Assembly: GCA_963773105.1 (NCBI GenBank)
Contig: CAVZAA010000001.1
Location: forward strand, 434,001-498,000
Origin: Trebonia sp963773105
Lineage (GTDB): Bacteria; Actinomycetota; Actinomycetes; Streptosporangiales; Streptosporangiaceae
Reading direction: 5' to 3'
DNA: 64,000 nt
Made by a program: the position numbers and the translations under genes. Shown here piece after piece: positions 28,455-37,130 of this stretch; position 1 is the first letter of the stretch; every line of letters begins with the position of its first letter. The notes beneath the pieces are model-generated. The model had not been told where the DNA came from, searched no databases, and worked only from the letters and a program-made list of their open reading frames with translations.

Positions 28455-29208
28455 TCAGGAGCGGGCGGCGGAGGTGTTCCGCTTGCCGAGTCCCCAGAGG
28501 GCGGCGCTGATAACGGTGATGCAGAACAGCAGGAACGTGACGATGTGGACGCCCGTGCAGTACTCGCAGATCGCATTGATCTGAAACTCAGCATAGATAA
28601 GGTACATCACGAAGCCCATGCCCACGATCACGGACCCCAGCCGGACGATGTCGACGCCGCGGCTGGTGATGCGGAACGTCCACCCCGGCAGCCTGATCGC
28701 GGCACTGGTGAAGCGCCAGGCCCAGGGCGAGAAGATCACCACCGCGAAGACGTAGAACGCCAGGCCGAGCACGGCCACCGGGAAGATGTTGAACACCATC
28801 GACTGCGGGCTGGTGATGACCGCGGTGCAGTCGAACGTGCTGTGCGGACCGGACGGGCACCCGGCCAGGCGGTTGCCGTTGTAGTGCGCGTAGGTCTCGT
28901 AGGCAGGAGATCGCCAGGCCGAGCACGGCCAGCGCGAACGAGGTGATCTGCAGCCACAGCGCCGGGCCGAACCGGGGCGCAGGCTCGAACGACTCCTCGG
29001 GCTCGGGCGTAACCGCGGTCCGCTTGGGCGAGCGGGCCGCGGTTGCGCCGGGCGACTTCCTGGGACTCGTGGGCGTGGCAGAGACAGCCGGGACCGTTCG
29101 GGAGCTAGGGCTTTTGCCGTTTGAGCCGCCGCCGGCCGCAGAGCGCCCGCCGTTACTCGACGCGGACCGGTTCCTTGAGTTCCTAGAGCGGGCCTTCGAA
29201 CTTGCCAT
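28455..29208 (-). pseudogene. Vitamin K epoxide reductase-family protein, reconstructed across a frameshift
   Basis: VKOR proteins reoxidise DsbA-like oxidases and pass electrons to quinone. The first part (ATG 29208) has a Ser/Arg-rich tail and a helix LWLQITSFALAVLGLAIS. In another frame follow AYETYAHYN, FDCTAVITSP, VFNIFPVAVLGLAFYVFAVV, FVMYLIYAEFQ and INAICEYCTGVHIVTF, then the end at 28455. The active CEYC (CxxC) and the loop Cys (FDC) are present. One extra base at about 28903-28908 separates the frames; with it removed the order of helices and Cys is that of a complete VKOR. It stands directly downstream of two DsbA-like genes, its expected partners. Confidence 0.78.
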
Positions 29209-29240
29209 CGCGGGTCGTCTCCCGTTGCTTGCCTAGCTGA

Positions 29241-30222
29241 CTACTTGGCGAGGGTGCTTTCGAGCTTCTGGATGGTGGGCGTGCACGCGGTGGCGGGCTG
29301 GTTGTTGGTGAGCGTGCAGATCGCCGCGGTCTCGACGTTCGCGTTGGCGATGATGGCCGCGCCGACGGTGGAGGACGGATTGCTCATGTCCGTTGCCACC
29401 TGCTGCCAGGTCAGGCCGTCCAGCATCGTCGGGGTGAGCGGGGAGAGGTTGCCGACCTGGGCGTACTTGTTGCCGAAGTCGAGGAACGGTATGTATCCGA
29501 CCGGGTCGTAGGCCGATCTGGGTCTTCTGCTCGGCGGCGGTCGGCGACTGCAGCGGCGCGTAGGCGACGTTGGTGTTGGTGGAGTTGCCGATCCGGTAGT
29601 TGTGCTCTTCCTCGACCGTGGTGAGCGCGATGTACTTGCTCGTGTAGGTCGAGCCGTAGAACGTCAGGGTGGGCGTGTTCGCGTCGACGTCGGTGCTCGA
29701 CGAGTGCGTGGTGGTGAGACCGCTGAAGGTTCCGAACCGGCTGAACGCGTTGACCATCGCCCAGCGCTGCGCGGCGCAGAACGGGCAGTACTCGCTCCCG
29801 ATGAACAGCACCTCGGGCTTGCCGTTTTCGGTCAGGGCCGGACCATCGACGGTCGCGAAGAAGGACCCGTCGGCGTTGGACACGGACGTCACGGCGCTCG
29901 AGGTCTTGGCCGCGACGAACATCTGGGCGGGAATGGTGCCGCCTGCCACCTTGTCGGTGACGCTGGTCGGCACGCCGGTGACGTCATTGACGACCTTGGA
30001 GAGCGCGGTGCCGGTCGGCCCGTTGCTCGATTGCGCGGCCGTGCCGCCGCCGCTGTTCAGCTTTATCAGCACGAACGCGATCACCACGATGACGACGACC
30101 AGGATGGACCCGCCGGCCAGGTAGATGCGCCTGCGTTGCTCGGCGCGGTGCTCAGCCTGCCGCTGCGCGGCGATGCGCGCGCGCCGGTCTGGTTCCGACT
30201 TGGTCCTACTCGCTTTGCCCAT
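29241..30222 (-). pseudogene. Membrane-anchored DsbA-like (DUF929) protein, reconstructed across a frameshift
   Basis: ATG 30222 starts a protein with a basic tail, a membrane anchor (IYLAGGSILVVVIVVIAFVLIKL) and a thioredoxin-like DUF929 domain with CxxC in IGSEYCPFCAAQRW, followed by FSRFGTFSGL. After AAEQKTQI the frame is lost; the correct continuation (AYDPVGYIPFLDFGNKYAQ) is in another frame and ends with TACTPTIQKLESTLAK at 29241. One extra base at about 29511-29515 explains it. It is a paralogue of the intact gene next to it. ATG is preferred over GTG 30228 because TACGAT at 30229-30234 ends 6 nt before it. Confidence 0.78.
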
Positions 30223-30228
30223 GCGCAC

Positions 30229-30234
30229 ATCGTA
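30229..30234 (-). promoter_or_regulatory. Probable -10 (TACGAT) for a leaderless mRNA
   Basis: On the minus strand TACGAT is followed by 6 nt and ATG 30222. This suggests that the second DsbA-like gene has a promoter of its own besides read-through from the first. Confidence 0.5.
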
Positions 30235-30291
30235 GGGCGAATTGGCGAGCTATTGGTCCACGAAAAGCTGAGAGAAAGATCAGAACTTGAC

Positions 30292-31221
30292 CTAGATTTT
30301 GGCTTGCAGTGCGCGCACGGTCGAGGTGCACGCCGACGCCGGCTGGTTGCCGGTCAGGCTGCAGATGGCCGCCGTCGCGAAGTTGGCCGTGCCGAGGATT
30401 GACTTGGCCACCGAACTGGCCGGATTGTGCAGGTCGCCGGCGATCTGCGCCCAGGTCAGCCCGGACAAGATGGCGGGGTTGTAGGACGCCCCGACGCTCA
30501 GGTACCGGTTCCCGTAGTCGATGAACGGGATCGCGCCCTGGTAGGCCGCGTCGTACTTGGTAAGCAGCGCCTGCTGGGCCGCCGTCGGCGTCTGCAGCAC
30601 GGTGTAGAAGCCGGTGGTCTTGTCGGGGATGTTGGTATAGCCCTCGACCGGGGTGAACGTCAGGTACGTACTCGTGTAGGTGCTCTTGGCAAACGTCCAG
30701 GTCGGGGTCAGCGGGTACGGTTCGGCGTTGCCGGCGCCGTCCTTGGCGGCCGACCGGATCGGGGCCAGCCCGCTGAAGGTGCCGAACCGGCTCAGCGCGA
30801 CGATCACCGCCCATCGTTCGGCCGCGCAGTAGGGGCAGTACTCGGCCCCGATGTAGAGCACTTCCGGCTTGCCGCCGCTGGTCAGCGCCGCCCCCGTGAT
30901 CGAGGTCGGGTTGGCCGCCGTGGTACCCGCGCCGACCTGGTCCAGCGCGCTGGCCGGGACCGAGGTGAGCTGGCCGAGAACCGAGGTGAGCTCGCTTCCG
31001 GTCGGTGCGGGGGCGGAGTTGCCCGCCGTCGACCCGCCCGACGACCCGCCCGAGGAGCTGGCCAGCACGAAGGCGAGCACCACGGCGATGACCGCCACGA
31101 TCGAGCCGCCTGCCAGCAGCAGCCGCCGGTTCCTGACCTTGGCCTGCTGCTCGGACGCCCGCTGCGCAGCCAGGCGCTCTCGCCGGCCGCTGCCGCCTCC
31201 GCCCGCGCTCGATCCCGCCAT
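30292..31221 (-). CDS. Membrane-anchored DsbA-like (DUF929) thiol oxidoreductase
   Basis: This intact 309-residue protein has a short cytoplasmic basic tail, one helix (LLLAGGSIVAVIAVVLAFVLA), a Gly/Ser linker and an extracytoplasmic thioredoxin-fold domain. The likely active site is CPYC in YIGAEYCPYCAAERWAV. C-terminal Cys residues (AAICSLTGNQPASAC) match those of its neighbour and may form a second disulfide. The DUF929 assignment rests on the EYCP(Y/F)CA..RW...FSRFGTFSGL pattern. ATG 31221 has AGAGGTGG upstream. It is the first gene of the envelope redox locus; the upstream region carries a 16-bp inverted repeat. Confidence 0.85.
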   Translation of the reverse strand: MAGSSAGGGGSGRRERLAAQRASEQQAKVRNRRLLLAGGSIVAVIAVVLAFVLASSSGGSSGGSTAGNSAPAPTGSELTSVLGQLTSVPASALDQVGAGTTAANPTSITGAALTSGGKPEVLYIGAEYCPYCAAERWAVIVALSRFGTFSGLAPIRSAAKDGAGNAEPYPLTPTWTFAKSTYTSTYLTFTPVEGYTNIPDKTTGFYTVLQTPTAAQQALLTKYDAAYQGAIPFIDYGNRYLSVGASYNPAILSGLTWAQIAGDLHNPASSVAKSILGTANFATAAICSLTGNQPASACTSTVRALQAKI

Positions 31222-31281
31222 TCCCCGCCACCTCTGATTGCGCTCAGTGATTACTGGTAGTCGCAGTGTAGAACAATAGGC

Positions 31282-31329
31282 GCCGACCCCCATGGCACGG
31301 AAATGAGGGGGGATGCCATGGGGGTCGGC
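31282..31329. promoter_or_regulatory. Perfect 16-bp inverted repeat upstream of the redox locus
   Basis: GCCGACCCCCATGGCA (31282-31297) and its exact complement (31314-31329) flank a 16-nt purine-rich loop. It lies about 60 bp before the first redox gene. A TACACT (31265-31270, minus strand) fits a -10, so the repeat covers the -35 area of that promoter. It is more likely an operator than a terminator because no gene reads into it. Confidence 0.6.
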
Positions 31330-31476
31330 TGCTGGCGGCGTGAGCACCAGGGGGGGTGATGCCCACGCCTGTTTTGGGGAGGGCCAGATGCCCGCCAGCG
31401 ACGACCGGGCCCGGCGGCAGCATTGCGGGCCGGGACACGATCGCTGGTCTAGTGATAAACGGGCCGGCTCTAGGCG

Positions 31477-31495
31477 ATCTAGATATTTTCTAGAT
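31477..31495. promoter_or_regulatory. AT-rich 7-bp inverted repeat before the AfsR-like gene
   Basis: ATCTAGA-TATTT-TCTAGAT is perfectly symmetric in an otherwise GC-rich stretch, about 110 bp before GTG 31606. It could be an operator, possibly for autoregulation, or part of the promoter. Apart from this and the 16-bp repeat, the 31222-31605 region shows no gene. Confidence 0.45.
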
Positions 31496-31605
31496 GCCTG
31501 CCGCCGAGTCCGGTAATCTCCCTACCTGTGCCAGCTGGTAGCGCCGCGTAGTTGGCGTGCCCGAGGGCACGTGCGGACGGACGCGGCACGAGAGGGGCGG
31601 CTTCG

Positions 31606-34600
31606 GTGGTTCCGCTGCGGGTAGGTGTTCTCGGGCCGGTGACGGTCTGGCGGGACGGCCGGGAGCAATCCGCAGGTCAGCCCCGGCAGCTGGCGGTGCT
31701 GGGAGTGCTCGCGACCCGTGCCAACCGGGTGGTCTCGCGCGGCGAACTGGTCGACGCGGTCTGGGGCGACCAGCCGCCCGCCAGCGCCGAGGGTGGTATC
31801 TACACGTATGTGGCCGGGCTGCGCCGCGTCCTCGAACCGGACCGGCCGCGCCGCGATCCCGACCGGTCACGCCAGGTGCCCGCCCGGACGCTCGTCTCCG
31901 GTGGCGGCGGCTATCTGCTCAGGCTCGGGGCCGGCGGCCTGGACGCGGACCACTTCGAGCGGTGCCTGGTCACGGCGCGCGGGCTGCGAGCGGACGGCGA
32001 CCCGGACGGCGCGCTGCGGGCGGTGGAGGAGGCGCTGGCGCTCTGGCGCGGGCTGCCGTACGCGGGGGTGCCCGGCCCGTTCGCCGAGGCGGAGCAGCGG
32101 CGGCTGACCGAGCTGCGCACCACCGCGATCGAGGAGCGGGCCAAGCTGATGCTCGCCCAGGGGCAGGCCGCCGCCGCGGTGCCCGAGCTCACCGCGCTGG
32201 CGGCCGCGCACCCGCTCCGCGAGGAGGCCACCGGGCTGCTGATGATCGCCCTGTACCGGTGCGGCAGGCAGGCCGAGGCGCTGCGGGTCTTCGGCGAGAC
32301 CAGGAAGCGGCTGGCCGAGGATCTCGGCATCGACCCCGGCACCGAGCTGACCAGGATTCACCGCCAGCTGCTGGCGATGGACCCCGCGCTCGACGGGCCG
32401 GTCGCGGCCCCGCCGGTCACGATCGGCGCGGTCGCGAGCGCCCCCGGTTCGGCCGCCGAGGCGGCCAACGCGGGCGGCGCGCCCGGCGCCGCCAGTCCGG
32501 TCGGCCGGACCGACGGGGCCGCGGCTGCCCCGGCCCGGCCGGTCACGGCGCTGCCCGCGCCGCCGGTGCCAAGTCCGGCGCAGCTCCCGCCCGAGGTGGC
32601 CGGCTTCGCCGGCCGGACCGCCGAGCTGGCGTGGCTGGGCGGGCTGCTGCCTGCCCCGCCCGAGCAGCCGGGCAGTCCGGTGGCGCTGATCACCGGCACG
32701 GCGGGAGTCGGCAAGACGACGCTCGCGATCAGGTTCGCCCGTCAGGCGGCGGCGCGGTTTCCCGACGGCCAGCTCTACGTGAACCTGCGCGGGTTCGACC
32801 CGGCCAGCGCGCCGGTGCCGCCCGCCGCGGCGCTGCAGGGGTTCTTCGACGCGCTCGGGGTGCCGCCCAGGCACGTCCCGGCCGGGCTGGACGCGCAGAG
32901 CGCGCTGCTGCGCACCCTGCTCGACGAAAAGCGGCTGCTGCTGCTGCTCGACAACGCGCACGACGCCGACCAGGTGCGGCCGCTGCTGCCCGGCAGCCCC
33001 GGCTGCCTGGCCGTGGTCACCAGTAGGTCGCAGCTGACCGGACTGGTCGTGGACGGAGCGCGCCCGCTGTCGCTGGGCGTGCTCGACGCTGACGAGTCGG
33101 CCGAGTTGCTGGCCAGGCGGCTCGGGGCGGAGCGCGTGAACGCGGAGCCAGCCGCGATAGCGGCGCTGGTGGAACGGACCGCCGGGCTGCCGCTGGCCTT
33201 GAGCGTGACCTGCGCGCGGGCCGCGTCCCGGCCGGGCGCGGCGCTGGCCGACCTGGCGGCCGAACTCGCCGACGAGCGGGAGCGGCTGGACGCGTTGCGC
33301 ACCGGCGAGGCGGCAACCGACCTGCGAGCCGTCTTCTCCTGGTCGGTGGACAAGCTGAGCGCGGCCGCGGCGAGGGCGTTCCGGCTGCTCAGCCTGCACC
33401 CGGGTCCGGACATCTCCGCCCCTGCGGCGGCCAGCCTGATCGGGGCCGCGCCGTCGGCGGCCCGCGCCGCGCTGGCCGAACTGGTCCGCGCCTCGCTGCT
33501 CACCGAGGACGCGGCCGGGCGGTTCGGCTGCCATGACCTGCTGCGCGCCTACGCGGTGGAGCTGACGGCCGGCGCCGACAGCGAAGCCGAGCGTGCCGCG
33601 GCCCGCCGTCGGGTCGCCGACCACTATCTGCTCACCGCGCGCGCGGCCGCGAACCAGATGTTCCCGGCCCGCGGCCAGGTTCGGCTGCCGTGGGGGCAGC
33701 CGGGCGTCACCGCCGAGGACTTCGGCGGCGTGTCCGGCGCGTCAAGCGCCTCCGATGCGTCCGACTCCTCCGACGGCTCCTACCACGCGGCCCTCGCCTG
33801 GTTCAGCGCCGAGCAGCGGGTGCTGCGCGGCGTCCTCGAGCTCGCCGCCGCGCACGGGCTTGACGAGCACTGCTGGAAGCTGGCCTGGTACTGGGCGCCG
33901 AAGCTAAAGCGGCGCGGTCGGCTGCATGAGGTGCTCACGGTGCAGCGGCTGGCCCTGGCGGCGGCGGACCGGTTGGGGGACACCGATGCGCTCGCCCACG
34001 TGCACTACGACCTCGGCCACGTGAGCGGCCGGCTTCGCGACTACCAGGCGGCCGACGCGCACCTGCGGCGGGCGCTGGAGCTTTTCACCGAGCTGGGCGA
34101 CCAGGCCGGTGTCGGGCAGGCCCAGCACGGGCTTGCCCTGCTGCTGAGCCAGCAGGACAGGAACGCCGAGGCGCTTGAGCACGCGGTCGAGGCGCTGCGA
34201 CTGCGGCGGGCGTTCGCCGATTCGGCCGCGGTAGCGTACTCGGAGAACATGGTCGGCTGGATCCGGGCCCACCTCGGGGCGCAGGAGGAGGCGCTGGTGC
34301 ACTGCCGCCGCGCGCTCGAGCTGCACCGCGAGTCGGGCAGCAGGTCGGGCGTGGCCGACACGCTGGACAGCATCGCCTACGTCTACGGCCGGCTGGAAGA
34401 CTATCCGCGCGCCATCGACCATTATGAGCAGGCGCTGGCGATGTACCGGCACATCGGCGACCCCGAGGGCGAGGCGGGCTCGCTCCTCCGCCTGGGGGAC
34501 GTGCAGCTGGCCGAGGGACTGCCCGGCGCGGCCCAGCGCAGCTGGGAGCGCGCGCTCGCGCTGCTCGGCAAGATCCCCGGCGCCGACGCCAGCGAGGCGA

Positions 34601-34647
34601 GGTTCCGGCTCGCCTGCCGCGCGGCCGATGGCTCGATGGCCTCCTAG
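31606..34647 (+). CDS. AfsR/SARP-type transcriptional regulator (winged helix-BTAD-NB-ARC-TPR)
   Basis: This 1013-residue protein has an OmpR-like winged helix (LRVGVLGPVTVWRDG, ANRVVSRGELVDAVWGDQPP), a bacterial transcriptional activation domain (about 95-265, AVEEALALWRG, HPLREEATGLLMIALYRCGRQAEAL, LGIDPGTELTRIHRQLL) and a STAND/NB-ARC ATPase (GTAGVGKTTLAIRFA, then LLLLLDNAHDADQV). C-terminal TPRs (ALAHVHYDLGHV, YPRAIDHYEQALAMYRHIGDPEG) follow. AfsR relatives activate secondary-metabolism genes, but no biosynthetic cluster is in the window. GTG 31606 has AGAGGGG 8 nt upstream. About 30 residues between the winged helix and BTAD (PRRDPDRSRQVPAR) look like an insertion. Confidence 0.92.
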   Translation: MVPLRVGVLGPVTVWRDGREQSAGQPRQLAVLGVLATRANRVVSRGELVDAVWGDQPPASAEGGIYTYVAGLRRVLEPDRPRRDPDRSRQVPARTLVSGGGGYLLRLGAGGLDADHFERCLVTARGLRADGDPDGALRAVEEALALWRGLPYAGVPGPFAEAEQRRLTELRTTAIEERAKLMLAQGQAAAAVPELTALAAAHPLREEATGLLMIALYRCGRQAEALRVFGETRKRLAEDLGIDPGTELTRIHRQLLAMDPALDGPVAAPPVTIGAVASAPGSAAEAANAGGAPGAASPVGRTDGAAAAPARPVTALPAPPVPSPAQLPPEVAGFAGRTAELAWLGGLLPAPPEQPGSPVALITGTAGVGKTTLAIRFARQAAARFPDGQLYVNLRGFDPASAPVPPAAALQGFFDALGVPPRHVPAGLDAQSALLRTLLDEKRLLLLLDNAHDADQVRPLLPGSPGCLAVVTSRSQLTGLVVDGARPLSLGVLDADESAELLARRLGAERVNAEPAAIAALVERTAGLPLALSVTCARAASRPGAALADLAAELADERERLDALRTGEAATDLRAVFSWSVDKLSAAAARAFRLLSLHPGPDISAPAAASLIGAAPSAARAALAELVRASLLTEDAAGRFGCHDLLRAYAVELTAGADSEAERAAARRRVADHYLLTARAAANQMFPARGQVRLPWGQPGVTAEDFGGVSGASSASDASDSSDGSYHAALAWFSAEQRVLRGVLELAAAHGLDEHCWKLAWYWAPKLKRRGRLHEVLTVQRLALAAADRLGDTDALAHVHYDLGHVSGRLRDYQAADAHLRRALELFTELGDQAGVGQAQHGLALLLSQQDRNAEALEHAVEALRLRRAFADSAAVAYSENMVGWIRAHLGAQEEALVHCRRALELHRESGSRSGVADTLDSIAYVYGRLEDYPRAIDHYEQALAMYRHIGDPEGEAGSLLRLGDVQLAEGLPGAAQRSWERALALLGKIPGADASEARFRLACRAADGSMAS

Positions 34648-34707
34648 GCGGGTCCCGGTGATCCTGTACAGTTACACAGCGCTGTCAGCTACATTCCCTG
34701 GGAAGAG

Positions 34708-35931
34708 GTGCTAACGCTGGACACGCTCAACCGTGCCTTGCTGCTGGAGAACATTCACCCGGACGCGACGGCTCGACTCACTAAGGCTGGCTATCAGGTA
34801 GAGACGCTGCCGCGTGCGCTCGGCGAGGACGAGCTCATCGGGGCACTGCGCGGGATCAGCCTCCTTGGCATCAGGTCCCAGACCCACGTCACCGAGCGGG
34901 TGCTGGCCGAGGCCGACGGCCTGCTCGCGGTGGGCGCGTTCTGCATCGGCACCAACCAGGTAGACCTCGCCGCCGCCGCCAAGCGCGGGGTGGCCGTCTT
35001 CAACGCGCCGTTCTCCAACACCCGCTCGGTCGTCGAGCTGGCGATCGCGGAGATCATCTCGCTCGCCCGGCGGCTGCCGGCCAAGAACGTCAAGATGCAC
35101 GCGGGGGTCTGGGACAAGTCCGCCAAGGGCGCGCACGAGGTCCGCGGCCGCAAGCTCGGCATCGTCGGCTACGGCAACATCGGCACCCAGCTCTCGGTCA
35201 TCGCCGAGTCCCTCGGCATGTCGGTGTACTTCTACGACGTCGCCGACCGGCTGGCGATGGGGAACGCGCGCCGCTGCTCCTCCCTGCAGGAGCTGCTCGA
35301 GTCGGTGGAGACCGTCACCCTGCACGTGGACGGCCGGGCGGGCAACCACGGGTTCTTCGGCGAGGAAGAGTTCGCCATGATGAATCCCCGCTCGATCTTC
35401 CTCAACCTGTCGCGCGGCTTCGTGGTGGACCACGCCTCGCTGCGCAGGCACATCGAGTCCGGGCACATCGCGGGCGCCGCGATCGACGTGTTCCCGAAGG
35501 AGCCCAAGGGCAGCGGCGAGGAGTTCGTGTCCGAGCTGCGCGGTCTGGAGAACGTGATCCTGACGCCGCACATCGGCGGCTCCACCGAGGAGGCGCAGCA
35601 GGACATCGGCGAGTTCGTCTCCGGCAAGCTGGTCGATTTCGCCGACGGCGGCGCCACCGCGATGTCGGTTAACATGCCGCACGCCGCGCTCCCGGCCGTG
35701 CCGGGCACGCACCGGCTGGTGCACCTGCACAAGAACGTGCCCGGCGTGCTCGCCTCGATCAACCGGGTGCTGGCCGACCACGGCGTCAACGTCGAGGGCC
35801 AGCTGCTGCGCACCCGCGATGAGCTCGGCTACGTGATCACCGACATCGGCACCAGCTACACCGACGAGGTGCTCGACGAGCTCCGCGCCATGGACGTCAC
35901 CATCCGCCTCCGGACCATCGAGTCGGAGTAA
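34708..35931 (+). CDS. serA: D-3-phosphoglycerate dehydrogenase, E. coli-like type with ACT domain
   Basis: This 407-residue NAD-dependent enzyme oxidises 3-phosphoglycerate, the first step of serine synthesis. It has substrate loop LGIRSQTHVTE, FCIGTNQVDL, NAPFSNTRSVVELAIAEII, NAD loop GIVGYGNIGTQL, NLSRGFVVD, the catalytic His in LTPHIGGSTEEAQ and a C-terminal ACT domain (NVPGVLASINRVLADHGVNVEGQ) that senses serine in relatives. The length fits the E. coli type rather than the long mycobacterial type. GTG 34708 opens the frame but overlaps the GGAAGAGG site; a CTG at 34717 would be better spaced, so the start is uncertain. A perfect ACAGCGCTGT palindrome lies upstream at 34676-34685. Confidence 0.92.
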   Translation: MLTLDTLNRALLLENIHPDATARLTKAGYQVETLPRALGEDELIGALRGISLLGIRSQTHVTERVLAEADGLLAVGAFCIGTNQVDLAAAAKRGVAVFNAPFSNTRSVVELAIAEIISLARRLPAKNVKMHAGVWDKSAKGAHEVRGRKLGIVGYGNIGTQLSVIAESLGMSVYFYDVADRLAMGNARRCSSLQELLESVETVTLHVDGRAGNHGFFGEEEFAMMNPRSIFLNLSRGFVVDHASLRRHIESGHIAGAAIDVFPKEPKGSGEEFVSELRGLENVILTPHIGGSTEEAQQDIGEFVSGKLVDFADGGATAMSVNMPHAALPAVPGTHRLVHLHKNVPGVLASINRVLADHGVNVEGQLLRTRDELGYVITDIGTSYTDEVLDELRAMDVTIRLRTIESE

Positions 35932-35945
35932 CGCCGGAAACACGT

Positions 35946-35979
35946 CGGCCTGAGCAGGATGTCTTCCCTGCTCAGGCCG
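35946..35979. terminator. Bidirectional hairpin between serA and the amidotransferase gene
   Basis: A perfect 13-bp stem (CGGCCTGAGCAGG with its complement, 8-nt loop) is extended outward by AACAC/GTGTT pairing and followed by TTAAAAA. It lies 15 bp after the serA stop and before the end of the convergent gene. Confidence 0.85.
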
Positions 35980-36002
35980 GTTGTGTTAAAAACGCATGTC
36001 CG

Positions 36003-36761
36003 CTATGCCCCAGCAAGCAGCGGTGGGAGCGAAGACACGGTCCGTTCGGAATAATGCATTTCGGCCGCCGTGACTAGGGCGCGGAACAGCCGCGGATCGG
36101 TCCCCATCTCGGGGTGCCACTGCACGCCGACGAGGAACTCGCCCGACGTGGTGGACTCGATGCCCTCGATGATGCCGTCGTCCGCCCACGCGACGGCGGT
36201 CAGCCCGGCGCCCACGATGTCCACCGCCTGGTGGTGGTGGGTCGGCACCTCGAAGAACTCCCCGCCGGGGAGGATCGACGAGATGATGGTGCCGCTGGTG
36301 ACCCGCACCTTGTGGCTGCCGAAGCCGTCGACCGGGCCGCTGTGCGCGTCGTGCCCCACGAGCTCGGGCACATGCTGGTGGAGGGTGCCGCCGCAGGCGA
36401 CGTTGAGCATCTGCGCACCCCGGCAGATGCCGAGCAGCGGTACGCCCTGGCGGACGCAGGCCTCGGCGATGGCCAGCTCCCAGGGATCCCTGTCCCCCGC
36501 GGTGATGACCGTTGCCGGATGCCGGGGGGCGCCGTAGATGGCCGGGTCGATGTCGCCACCTCCGGCGATCACCAGGCCGTCAAGGACGGCCACGGTCGCT
36601 TCGGCCTCCGCCTCGTCGCCGCCCGGCGGGAGCAGGACCGGACGGCCCCCGTTCTTCCGGATGGACGTGACGTAGCTCCACGGCAGCAGGGCACCCTCCT
36701 CCGACCAGCCACGCCAGTCGGCGTTGGTGTGGTACGTAGTGATGCCTATAGTCGGCGCCAT
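36003..36761 (-). CDS. Class I glutamine amidotransferase-like gamma-glutamyl hydrolase (PuuD-like)
   Basis: This 252-residue peptidase C26-type protein has the nucleophile Cys in GICRGAQMLN and the His/Glu pair in VGVQWHPEM; IAGGGDIDP and THHHQAV are typical. PuuD hydrolyses gamma-glutamyl-GABA in putrescine breakdown; other members act on other gamma-glutamyl amides, and no neighbour decides the substrate. ATG 36761 has GAAGGGG 5 nt upstream. The last 18 or so residues (HYSERTVSSLPPLLAGA) run through a copy of the interspersed repeat and look like an added tail. Confidence 0.88.
   Translation of the reverse strand: MAPTIGITTYHTNADWRGWSEEGALLPWSYVTSIRKNGGRPVLLPPGGDEAEAEATVAVLDGLVIAGGGDIDPAIYGAPRHPATVITAGDRDPWELAIAEACVRQGVPLLGICRGAQMLNVACGGTLHQHVPELVGHDAHSGPVDGFGSHKVRVTSGTIISSILPGGEFFEVPTHHHQAVDIVGAGLTAVAWADDGIIEGIESTTSGEFLVGVQWHPEMGTDPRLFRALVTAAEMHYSERTVSSLPPLLAGA
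36039..36050 (+). repeat. Interspersed repeat copy D (GGTCCGTTCGGA), inside the amidotransferase 3' end
   Basis: The core has two changes at its end and is followed after 8 nt by TTTCGG. It lies on the antisense side of the last codons of the PuuD-like gene, encoding part of SERT in that protein. Confidence 0.65.
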
Positions 36762-37130
36762 TTGTCCCCTTCTGCGGTAGAAGCGCACCGAACCACCTTC
36801 AGGCCCCCCAAACAACGGCCGGGGAATGACAACCTCGGAACTCCCGATTGCTCTGTTGGCCCCGAGGCGACGACCCCCCGTAACCCCCCCGAGGGATAGT
36901 CGTCAGCTGGGGAAGGCGGGGCGAGATACCGAAATCGAGGTTACTAGCGATGCACCCGCTATTGCTGCCGATCGCTGATACTTACCCAACGTAACCGACC
37001 CTATGTGAAGCGCAGTCGCCGATCTGCGGGCCGCCGGTGGCCGGCCGGGTCGGCAGTCCCGTCCCGGCACCGCGACAGCTACCCGGGCGACCGGCAGGTA
37101 CTCCCTTTCGGCCGAGTGACCGCCCGCTCG
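36762..37130. other. Intergenic region between two minus-strand genes, no gene seen
   Basis: About 370 bp with runs of C and G. A weak 6-bp inverted repeat (CCTCGG 36833-36838, CCGAGG 36862-36867) is the only structure seen. It must hold the promoter of the PuuD-like gene and the end of the FUSC transcript, but no clear -35/-10 pair or terminator is visible. Confidence 0.5.
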
